Shown piece after piece: positions 1 to 4,941 of a stretch of DNA of 41,891 nt. Origin of the DNA: a virus; the IMG/VR virus record IMGVR_UViG_3300048838_000262, positions 1-41,891 of that record, one strand, 5' to 3'. The number at the start of each line of letters is the position of its first letter. Within the stretch, counting starts at the first letter, position 1. The notes beneath the pieces are model-generated. The model saw only the letters and a list, made by a program, of their open reading frames with translations, made no database searches and was not told where the DNA came from. Both the position numbers and the translations under genes were made by a program.

Positions 1-78
1 CTCGACAGGGTGCAACCTGATGCCTACTCCCGGTGGCGCTCTGAGACACCCTCACGAATCGTTCGCTTGCGACGTTGA
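1..78 (+). CDS. C-terminal end of an unidentified gene (partial)
   Basis: The window opens inside a reading frame that runs 25 codons to a TGA at 76-78 and ends in an arginine-rich tail (RIVRLRR). A second open frame runs to 130, but it would cross the promoter-like motif at 99-130, so the shorter one is preferred. Too little is visible to name a product. Confidence 0.35.
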   Translation, partial: LDRVQPDAYSRWRSETPSRIVRLRR

Positions 79-98
79 CCTAACTTTTTACCCCCTCC

Positions 99-130
99 GG
101 TGTAAAAAACCCTCGGGGGTGGTCGTTTAG
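99..130 (+). promoter_or_regulatory. Bipartite promoter-like motif, copy 1
   Basis: TGTAAA (101-106) and GTTTAG (125-130) are separated by 18 bp. The same pair at the same spacing precedes several other small genes in the window. The first box lies in an A-tract between ACCCCC (90-95) and GGGGGT (115-120), an inverted repeat. It lies upstream of the gene at 172, with about 41 nt between the second box and the ATG. Confidence 0.55.
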
Positions 131-171
131 GGTGTAGAACCAACCTTCCTGAACACACAAGAACAAATATC

Positions 172-345
172 ATGGACGAAGAATTCCACATCGACCCCTC
201 CCTCTTCAACGCGGATGCCCACGATTGGGACATCGATCCCATTCTGGACGAGGACGACATGTCGTTTTTCGATGACGAAGACGACCGTGAACACGATTTC
301 GAGCACGATGATCTCGAATCGTCCCTCTTCGACGACGATTTCTGA
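172..345 (+). CDS. Very acidic 57-aa protein, possible DNA mimic
   Basis: This 57-residue protein has 26 Asp or Glu residues and a single Arg with no Lys, spread along the whole chain, with hydrophobic residues (F, W, I, L) at intervals. Small proteins this acidic are often DNA mimics in phages, for example anti-restriction or nucleoid-binding inhibitors; that function is inferred from charge only. The gene follows promoter motif 1 and precedes a hairpin and a second copy of the motif, so it looks like a single-gene early unit. No clear Shine-Dalgarno sequence is seen before the ATG. An acidic chaperone-like or transcription-inhibitor role is equally possible. Confidence 0.6.
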   Translation: MDEEFHIDPSLFNADAHDWDIDPILDEDDMSFFDDEDDREHDFEHDDLESSLFDDDF

Positions 346-354
346 TTTTACCTA

Positions 355-375
355 GTATGCGCGGTTAGCGCATAC
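355..375 (+). terminator. Hairpin downstream of the acidic gene
   Basis: GTATGCGC (355-362) and GCGCATAC (368-375) form a perfect 8-bp stem with a 5-nt loop, followed by GTTTCC. The U-run is short, so this is a weak terminator or an RNA-stability hairpin that separates the acidic gene from the HD gene. Confidence 0.45.
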
Positions 376-390
376 GTTTCCACAAGGGGG

Positions 391-422
391 GGTGTAAAAA
401 CCGACCCCCTTCAGTCGTTTAA
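391..422 (+). promoter_or_regulatory. Bipartite promoter-like motif, copy 2
   Basis: TGTAAA (393-398) and GTTTAA (417-422) have an 18-bp spacer. AAGGGGG (384-390) and CCCCCTT (405-411) make an inverted repeat around the first box. The ATG of the HD gene starts 8 nt after the second box, so if that box is a -10 element the transcript would start at or next to the start codon. Confidence 0.6.
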
Positions 423-430
423 GGGGTAAG

Positions 431-1051
431 ATGGACGCTATGACCAGCGATGTCACCTGCTTCGAGGATGACTTGGGAGACTTCACTCTGACCAGCGATG
501 AAGTCTCTGCTATCGCGGCGCGGTACGCAAAGAACCAGTGCACCTATCACAACTTCGCTCATGTGGCGGACTTGTGTGCCGTCTGGAGACGGGTTTTTGG
601 CCCCCTCTATGCCGATGTGCTACTCGCGATCCTGTTCCATGACGTGGTATATGACCCAATGGCAAAGGACAACGAGGAACGTAGCGTGGAGTTCATGCGA
701 GAGTTTTTTGCTGGGAAGGCTCCCCCGGAGCTTCTTGACAGGGTGGCGGAAATGATCTTGGCCACGAAGTCCCACGACCATGAGGATGAATACGTGCAGT
801 GCTTCCTGGACGTGGATATGTCCGTTCTCGGTCGCCCCTGGGAAGGATTCCTGACCTACTGTGAGCAGATCCGCGCAGAGTATGCCAACGTACCTGATGA
901 TCTGTTCAGCGCGGGGCGAAGGAAGTTCTTCGAGAGTCTGTTGAGCCGACCCTCCATCTACCTGACGGACTTGTTCCGAGACGAGTTCGAAGAGCAAGCG
1001 CGGCATAACGTCAGTCGGTATCTCCGAGAATTTCTTCCAGCCCCGGTGTAA
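431..1051 (+). CDS. HD-superfamily metal-dependent phosphohydrolase
   Basis: This 206-aa protein matches the predicted HD phosphohydrolase family of the COG4339 type. An H-N-x2-H motif at H40-H44 precedes the HD pair H70-D71 in FHDVVYDP, followed by NEERS, a conserved ATKSH segment, a FLDVDMSVLG block and a Y-C-x2-I-R-x-E-Y segment. These residues bind divalent metal in HD enzymes, which usually hydrolyse nucleotides or related phosphoesters; the substrate here is unknown. A role in nucleotide metabolism during infection is inferred. The stop codon overlaps promoter motif 3. An alternative ATG lies three codons downstream (440). The GGGGTAAG before the ATG could be a ribosome-binding site. 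Confidence 0.8.
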   Translation: MDAMTSDVTCFEDDLGDFTLTSDEVSAIAARYAKNQCTYHNFAHVADLCAVWRRVFGPLYADVLLAILFHDVVYDPMAKDNEERSVEFMREFFAGKAPPELLDRVAEMILATKSHDHEDEYVQCFLDVDMSVLGRPWEGFLTYCEQIRAEYANVPDDLFSAGRRKFFESLLSRPSIYLTDLFRDEFEEQARHNVSRYLREFLPAPV

Positions 1052-1075
1052 AAAAACAGGGTTCCAGCCGTTTAA
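1045..1075 (+). promoter_or_regulatory. Bipartite promoter-like motif, copy 3
   Basis: TGTAAA (1047-1052) and GTTTAA (1070-1075) have a 17-bp spacer. The first box is built into the GTG-TAA end of the HD gene. The next ATG (1084) starts 8 nt after the second box, as for copy 2, and no Shine-Dalgarno sequence is visible between them. Confidence 0.55.
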
Positions 1076-1083
1076 TAGATACC

Positions 1084-1617
1084 ATGAGCGAATTCCAAGA
1101 GCGTTTGTCCCGAGTTGCGCAAGCACAGAAGTTGGCCGGACTCGTGTGCCCCGATGATTATCGGATGGTGGATGGGAAGTATGTTCACGTTCCGAGTGAG
1201 CAAGGTGCGATCTGGAAGGTCGCCTATGAGACCCTTCACGATTTGATCGTCTCCTCTCGTCCGACCAAGGTCGTACTCCTGATCGGTATCCCCGGATCGG
1301 GCAAGTCCACCTGGCTCTCCCAGAACGCCCAGGAAGGCGTTGTCTACTTCGATGCTACCATGACGGGGCGCAAGGACCGAAAGCGTTTCCTGGAGGCCGT
1401 GCGGGCCTCTAGCAAGGTCGTCGGATACAACGTCCCCGTGGAAGCCGTGTGGTTGGATACGGCCTTCGGCATTTGTTCCTCGCGGAACGCTGCTCGCCCC
1501 GTCGATCGGCGCGTCCCTGACCATGTGATTGAGTCGATGGCGAGCCGCCTTGCGGAGACGCCCCCAGAGGCTCGTGAAGGCTTTTCCCAAGTCATCCGTG
1601 TCAAGACGCGAGACTGA
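1084..1617 (+). CDS. P-loop kinase, polynucleotide-kinase-like
   Basis: This 177-aa protein has an N-terminal helical part and then a P-loop NTPase fold with Walker A GIPGSGKS at residues 68-75. The following strand reads VVYFDAT, and the C-terminal RRVPDHVIESMASRL and EAREGFSQV segments are the lid and substrate region typical of T4 Pnk-like and related small-molecule kinases. It probably transfers phosphate from ATP to a nucleic-acid end or nucleotide. No phosphatase domain is attached, unlike T4 Pnk. It sits directly behind the HD phosphohydrolase but has its own promoter-like motif. It is followed by a strong terminator. Confidence 0.7.
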   Translation: MSEFQERLSRVAQAQKLAGLVCPDDYRMVDGKYVHVPSEQGAIWKVAYETLHDLIVSSRPTKVVLLIGIPGSGKSTWLSQNAQEGVVYFDATMTGRKDRKRFLEAVRASSKVVGYNVPVEAVWLDTAFGICSSRNAARPVDRRVPDHVIESMASRLAETPPEAREGFSQVIRVKTRD

Positions 1618-1651
1618 TCGAAAGATCGCTCTACAAGCCTCCTACGATTTT

Positions 1652-1684
1652 AGGGAGGGTGCTCAACCGGCACCCTCCCTTCTT
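1652..1684 (+). terminator. Strong intrinsic terminator after the kinase gene
   Basis: AGGGAGGGTGC (1652-1662) pairs perfectly with GCACCCTCCCT (1670-1680), an 11-bp stem with a 7-nt loop, followed by the pyrimidine-rich tail TTCTT. It closes the accessory cassette. Confidence 0.8.
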
Positions 1685-1880
1685 CATTGGTTCAACCCCC
1701 CTCTATCAACCCTTTCTGATCAAGCTGGTCTTATCAACCCCTTCGAGAGATCAAGACTTCCTACGTTTTTTCTCTCAACTCCCTTTGTTCTCAACCCAAG
1801 AGATCAAGTCTCTCTGTCTCGTTTTCTTTCAACCCTTTCTGTCTGATTTCTCTTCAATCCCATTCTCTCACACTGACCTA
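1685..1880 (+). other. Pyrimidine-rich noncoding tract
   Basis: The + strand is dominated by C and T. TCAACCCTTTCTG occurs twice (near 1707 and 1831) and GAGATCAAG twice (near 1747 and 1800). Two open frames cross it (to 1846 and 1907), but the first starts inside the kinase gene and the second inside the terminator, and neither has a ribosome-binding site, so the tract is treated as noncoding. Strand-asymmetric tracts like this can mark origins or unusual single-stranded structures, but nothing proves that here. Confidence 0.4.
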
Positions 1881-1897
1881 ATTAACTTCCCTATCCC

Positions 1898-1907
1898 TTG
1901 GGTATAG
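1898..1907 (+). promoter_or_regulatory. Possible promoter (-10 like GTATAG) for a noncoding RNA
   Basis: TTGGGTATAG resembles the TTGG(A/C)GTATAG element found before genes at 3247, 13693 and 14988, but lacks one base. No clear -35 box is seen. It lies just ahead of a hairpin-rich stretch that ends in a terminator. Confidence 0.3.
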
Positions 1908-1912
1908 TTACT

Positions 1913-2143
1913 TGCTGCTTTGACTCAATTTCTTAATTGAGTTAGTTCTCTCAAGGAGACTCTAGGCAACTAGAAGAGAGACAAGATAGCACTATCGGAA
2001 ATCTTGGATTGAATAATCAGGTTGACCTAAATCACTACTCCTAGTCTCTGGTCAACAACAATCAAGAATCACAAAGAAGTGTTATGCTGAGTAATCAGTG
2101 GTGTTAGTCGAAACAAACCCAAAGCAGCCTTGAAGGCTTTTTT
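1913..2143 (+). ncRNA. Candidate structured noncoding RNA
   Basis: About 230 nt lie between a -10-like GTATAG and a small terminator, with no credible reading frame. Stems seen are ACTCAATT/AATTGAGT (1923-1942, perfect 8 bp); TCTCTC (1947-1952) with GAGAGA (1976-1981), enclosing TCTAG-GCAA-CTAGA (1961-1974), a GNRA-capped hairpin; GTTGACC (2021-2027) with GGTCAAC (2050-2056), perfect 7 bp; and CTGA-GTAA-TCAG (2087-2098), a second GNRA-type loop. The last stem is the terminator. The hairpins are direct observations. That they form one transcript, and any function such as a regulatory RNA, is inference. A replication-origin region is an alternative. Confidence 0.35.
2126..2143 (+). terminator. 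Small intrinsic terminator
   Basis: AGCCT (2126-2130, with G2127-T2130 as GCCT) and AGGCT (2134-2138) form a 5-bp stem with a TGA loop, and the run of six T ends at 2143. The stem is short, but the U-run is perfect. Confidence 0.5.
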
Positions 2144-2400
2144 CATAAGACAAGTCAGTCCCACTCTTCCCAGAAGGATTTTCAAGATGATCAAGATGAT
2201 TTTCAAATCTTTGGACTCCAAGTCTACTTGGTCACTATATACTCTAACCTTCTTTTCTCTTTCATCTTCCTACTTACCTCTCAGTCTGATTACTGATGTC
2301 AAGTATCTAGATGGATCTAAGTATCTAACTCTGAATTAAGAGTTAAAGAGAATTAAGAACTAACTAGAGTAGTTGTCTTATTCACACCAACACAACAACC
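2144..2400 (+). other. AT-rich noncoding stretch with small hairpins
   Basis: No convincing gene is seen; an open frame to 2339 starts inside the terminator and lacks a ribosome-binding site. CCAAG-TCTA-CTTGG (2218-2231) forms a hairpin. AAGTATCTA is repeated near 2300 and 2320, and AACTCT/AGAGTT pair around 2330-2345. The base composition is clearly more AT-rich than the flanking gene blocks. Confidence 0.4.
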
Positions 2401-2525
2401 AATACTTATTCTACTACTTCTACAAATACTTCTCACTCTACTACTACTGATACTTATTCTACTACTCTGAATACTAATACTTATCATTCTACTACTGATA
2501 CTTCTACTACTAGTACAGATACAAC
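2401..2525 (+). repeat. Low-complexity ACT/TAC repeat tract
   Basis: Imperfect tandem repeats of ACT, with the recurring units ATACTTATTCTACTAC and TCTACTACTGATACTT, fill this stretch. One + frame reads as a Thr/Ser-rich chain to a TAA near 2551, but it has no start codon after its upstream stop, so it is probably not translated. It looks like a simple-sequence expansion. Confidence 0.6.
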
Positions 2526-2560
2526 AGACAGACACACTCGACAGAATACTTAATTACCCA

Positions 2561-2580
2561 AATACCCCCGGAGGGGTATT
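2561..2580 (+). terminator. Perfect 8-bp hairpin, possible terminator or RNA structure
   Basis: AATACCCC (2561-2568) and GGGGTATT (2573-2580) form a perfect stem with a CGGA loop. There is no T-run after it, so it may be a processing or protective hairpin at the 5' side of the next gene rather than an intrinsic terminator. Confidence 0.4.
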
Positions 2581-2622
2581 GAAACTCGATAAATACACTA
2601 TCAGTATGTCTTTAATAGAGAC

Positions 2623-3033
2623 ATGCCTGGGATAGCTCAGAGAAGATTTGGTAGGGGGATGAATTTGACTCCTACTGAAGCAAGAGATAAATTAGCAGTA
2701 CCCGTCTTGTACATACTGCTTGGAATAGCTGTACCTATTTATCGAGGAACGAATAGAGGAAGTAGTTCTACGTTAGTAGACATACGTCCTACAGTTGGAG
2801 TACCGGAATATTTGACATCCGTTACTGTTCCAGGATTTCCTGTGACAGTAAATGGAGTTCAATGGGATAAGGCTGTCTATCCAGTCTTGATCGATCCAAG
2901 ATGGAATCCAGCAAACAAACCGAACTTCCTTCTCTTGTTGAAGGGAAATGCTCCAGAGTTAGTGAAGATTATTGGGACAGAGTTAGCCTTGAAATTTCAT
3001 CAAGCAGGTTATGGTCCTCTACCATTGGATTGA
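2623..3033 (+). CDS. Hypothetical protein, 136 aa
   Basis: I do not recognise this protein. It has a basic N-terminus (RRFGRG), a hydrophobic stretch around residues 26-41 (VPVLYILLGIAVPIY) that could be a membrane segment or a buried strand, and a C-terminal part rich in Pro and Leu. The ATG is held in a small hairpin (ATGTCT 2606-2611 with AGACAT 2619-2624) and has no clear Shine-Dalgarno sequence. Codon use is more AT-rich than in the replication block, as in the preceding noncoding kilobase, which suggests a different recent history. The next gene starts two bases after its stop. Confidence 0.55.
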   Translation: MPGIAQRRFGRGMNLTPTEARDKLAVPVLYILLGIAVPIYRGTNRGSSSTLVDIRPTVGVPEYLTSVTVPGFPVTVNGVQWDKAVYPVLIDPRWNPANKPNFLLLLKGNAPELVKIIGTELALKFHQAGYGPLPLD

Positions 3034-3035
3034 AA

Positions 3036-3245
3036 ATGCCAAGTAACAAAGAACCACCAAAAAAGAAGAACCCTCCAGGGTTTGAGTTCCCGGAGAATGA
3101 GACGGTATGGATGGCTTGTAGAGGAGGGAATTCTTGTCCCTCGAATAAATGCAAGGTTGAGTTCAAACAGAAACTCCCTACAGGGAGTACCTATATTCGG
3201 TACACTTGTCTCCTCTGTAAGAAAATGTTCGGAATCACAATCTGA
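3036..3245 (+). CDS. Small Cys-rich, probable zinc-binding protein
   Basis: This 69-aa protein starts with a Lys/Pro-rich segment (KEPPKKKNPP) and then carries five cysteines as C-x5-C-x4-C, a spacer, and C-x2-C (YTCLLCKKMF) near the C-terminus. That pattern suggests a single zinc-ribbon or zinc-finger fold, which in small phage proteins often binds nucleic acid or RNA polymerase. The ATG lies two bases after the stop of the previous gene, so the two are probably cotranscribed. A longer frame open from 2901 overlaps the previous gene and is unlikely. The function is otherwise unknown. Confidence 0.6.
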   Translation: MPSNKEPPKKKNPPGFEFPENETVWMACRGGNSCPSNKCKVEFKQKLPTGSTYIRYTCLLCKKMFGITI

Positions 3246-3246
3246 T

Positions 3247-3257
3247 TTGGAGTATAG
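3247..3257 (+). promoter_or_regulatory. TTGGAGTATAG promoter-like element
   Basis: The same 11-bp string occurs at 14988-14998, and a one-base variant at 13693-13703, each in a gap just upstream of a gene. Here it leads into the clamp-loader pair. The GTATAG part probably acts as a -10 element. Confidence 0.5.
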
Positions 3258-3265
3258 AGAGGGTT

Positions 3266-3877
3266 GTGAGAGAAAAACCCTCGTATACGATGGCGATGTT
3301 ATTTCATGGACCAATGGCTCGGGAGCGTGCGCTTCGGAAAGCGCGAGAGCTTGGAGCCTTGGTCCATGAACCCTTCGGTGAGGAGGGATTGAAAATTGAT
3401 GATTCTAGAGAGATCGTGGAGTTGATGTCTACCGTCTCTGTTGGGGACAAGGTTGGAACCTTGGTGATCGGTCCCTTGGACCAAGCACGACAAGCCGCTA
3501 CGGATGCGTTGCTAAAATCCTTGGAGGAGTTCAACCCGGAGATCATCTGTCCCGTTCTTTGGGCGAACGATGCAGGGGATGTGAGTCAGACGATTCGTTC
3601 CCGCTGTAGAGAGGTTTTCTGCCCTGGCAGCATCCAACTAGAGGACGAGGACTTGGAACGCGCTAGGGAGCTTGTAGAGGCTTCCATACGAAGGGACCGG
3701 GCGACGGTCATAGAGTTGTGGAAGGAGATGGGAGAACAGAAACTCATTCCGGCTCTGACCAAGGTATTGTCATCATCCCTGGACAGCAAACGAACCCTTG
3801 CCTTGTGGGAGAAAATCCGTCCCGCTTTGCAACACCATGAACCAACCAAAAATGAGATTCTAGCGGCCCTCCTATGA
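3266..3877 (+). CDS. DNA polymerase III delta-prime-like clamp-loader subunit
   Basis: This 203-aa protein resembles the AAA+ core of HolB/DnaX-family clamp-loader subunits. LFHGP marks the first strand, DALLKSLEEF corresponds to the sensor-helix region LLKxLEEP, and QTIRSRCREV is the SRC motif that supplies the arginine finger to a neighbour. Walker A is missing (GPMARERA where GxxGxGKT would be), as expected for a non-hydrolysing delta-prime. It is shorter than bacterial delta-prime (about 330 aa). The start is GTG at 3266, 8 nt after the GTATAG element. An ATG at 3290 is a good alternative and fits the family's N-terminus. It overlaps the delta gene by 4 bp (ATGA). Confidence 0.75.
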   Translation: MREKPSYTMAMLFHGPMARERALRKARELGALVHEPFGEEGLKIDDSREIVELMSTVSVGDKVGTLVIGPLDQARQAATDALLKSLEEFNPEIICPVLWANDAGDVSQTIRSRCREVFCPGSIQLEDEDLERARELVEASIRRDRATVIELWKEMGEQKLIPALTKVLSSSLDSKRTLALWEKIRPALQHHEPTKNEILAALL

Positions 3878-4869
3878 GCAAGTGGAAGAACCCTCCCCCG
3901 GTTTGTATTCTCTCTGGAAGTGAGGAGTACTTACGGAAGCGAGAACAAAACGAAGCCGTATCTATGTGTATCCAAACGGGACGCTTGGTTGAATACTTGA
4001 ATGGCGATGATGATTCACTTTCGGACGTGTTGTCCAACACGGGCGTTTTGTTCGATGAGAAAACCCTTGTATTTCTCTCCAACCCAGAAAAGGCTAATCT
4101 CGATTTGTTAATCGAACATCATCAAGGTGGGGAGAATGATGTAGCGGTCGTGGTTTTAGTGGAGGGTGAGATTAAGAGCAAGAGTAAACTCGAAAAGCTG
4201 TCGAAGGCTTTGCCTGAAAAACTGACGGCGAAGTTTTCTTCACCGAAGCCTTGGGAGAGAGACGAGTGGGCGATGAAATTTGTGATGGATGATTTCCGTC
4301 GAAACGACAAAGCGATCTCCTCGGAGTTGGCGATGGCCATTGTGAACGTGATTGGGACTGACCTTGGGGTGTTACATTTTGAGGTCATGAAGGTGTGTTA
4401 CTTATTGGATTCGAAGGGAGTTCGAGATGCAACACCCGAAGATCTACGGAGTATCTTGGCATCATTTTCAGAGGCGAGTGCCTTACCATTGATTGAGGCG
4501 ATTGGTGAGAAAAGCATAGCAAGAGTATCGAAGCTATTGCTTCAGATTAAGAAAACCACGGGTGGGCCAAAGTCGTCAACAGTGCTAAAAACGATGGCCT
4601 TGTTGAACTCCAACTTGGTCAAGTGGATACTGATACGAGACCTCTTGGATCGTGGGATTGGAACGTCCGAAATATCGGAGCGTAGCGGTTTGAATGAGTA
4701 CGTCTTGAAAAAGAACGTGCTTCCTCTTGTGAGGAAATGGAGTCAGAACTCTCTCTTGAGCTTCTTCTCGAAGTTGGTAGAAATCGAACGTGGTGTGCGT
4801 TTAGGCTGGGTAGATACGTGGTCTGTGTTCGAGTCTGTAATCTTCGAGCAAGTAACAACGTTAGAGTAA
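3874..4869 (+). CDS. holA: DNA polymerase III delta-like clamp-loader subunit
   Basis: This 331-aa protein is the right length and layout for HolA, the delta subunit that opens the sliding clamp. The N-terminus reads ILSGSEEYLRKRE, matching the family's start (LxGxExxLxxE). A KSKLEKLSKAL segment follows, then the W-A-M-K-F helix region and a C-terminal helical collar domain. It has no P-loop, as expected. It overlaps the delta-prime-like gene by 4 bp. A DnaX-like subunit and a DnaN-like clamp are encoded 18-22 kb downstream, so the phage carries the full set of loader types. The assignment rests on the pattern of the N-terminus and on context. Confidence 0.75.
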   Translation: MSKWKNPPPVCILSGSEEYLRKREQNEAVSMCIQTGRLVEYLNGDDDSLSDVLSNTGVLFDEKTLVFLSNPEKANLDLLIEHHQGGENDVAVVVLVEGEIKSKSKLEKLSKALPEKLTAKFSSPKPWERDEWAMKFVMDDFRRNDKAISSELAMAIVNVIGTDLGVLHFEVMKVCYLLDSKGVRDATPEDLRSILASFSEASALPLIEAIGEKSIARVSKLLLQIKKTTGGPKSSTVLKTMALLNSNLVKWILIRDLLDRGIGTSEISERSGLNEYVLKKNVLPLVRKWSQNSLLSFFSKLVEIERGVRLGWVDTWSVFESVIFEQVTTLE

Positions 4870-4879
4870 TTAACCCTCT

Positions 4880-4941
4880 TATAGCTTGAGAGCTATACCG
4901 GCTCTCGTTGATGAGAGCTACTATTTTGGGATTTTTCAGAC
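4880..4941 (+). promoter_or_regulatory. Leader with competing hairpins ahead of the reductase
   Basis: TATAGCT-TGAG-AGCTATA (4880-4897) is a perfect 7-bp hairpin. GAGAGC (4888-4893) inside it can instead pair with GCTCTC (4901-4906), which can in turn pair with GAGAGC (4913-4918). The last hairpin is followed by TATTTTGGGATTTTT. This layout allows mutually exclusive folds, as in attenuators. No B12-box is seen, so it is not a recognisable cobalamin riboswitch. Regulation is inferred. Confidence 0.5.

Noticed and set aside
620-1590. Two long minus-strand open frames opposite the HD and kinase genes
   Set aside because: They lie fully opposite genes with clear family motifs and have no recognisable motifs of their own.
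1529-1907. Two + strand open frames over the pyrimidine-rich tract
   Set aside because: One starts inside the kinase gene and the other inside the terminator; neither has a ribosome-binding site, and the composition follows the repeats.
1913-2143. Group I intron core
   Set aside because: Strings such as GAGACT and AAGATAG recall group I elements, but the paired core elements are not in order and no interrupted gene flanks the region.
2375-2551. Thr/Ser-rich coding frame in the ACT repeat, and a Ser/Ile-rich frame on the other strand
   Set aside because: The + frame has no start codon after its upstream stop, the minus frame has no ribosome-binding site, and both simply translate simple-sequence DNA.
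2626-2700. tRNA-like string GGGATAGCTCAG near the start of the 136-aa gene
   Set aside because: It resembles the 5' part of a tRNA, but no matching acceptor 3' strand, anticodon arm or T-arm follows, and it lies inside a good reading frame.
4870-4941. Cobalamin riboswitch before the B12-dependent reductase
   Set aside because: The gap is only about 70 bp and no B12-box is present; the hairpins fit an attenuator-like leader better.
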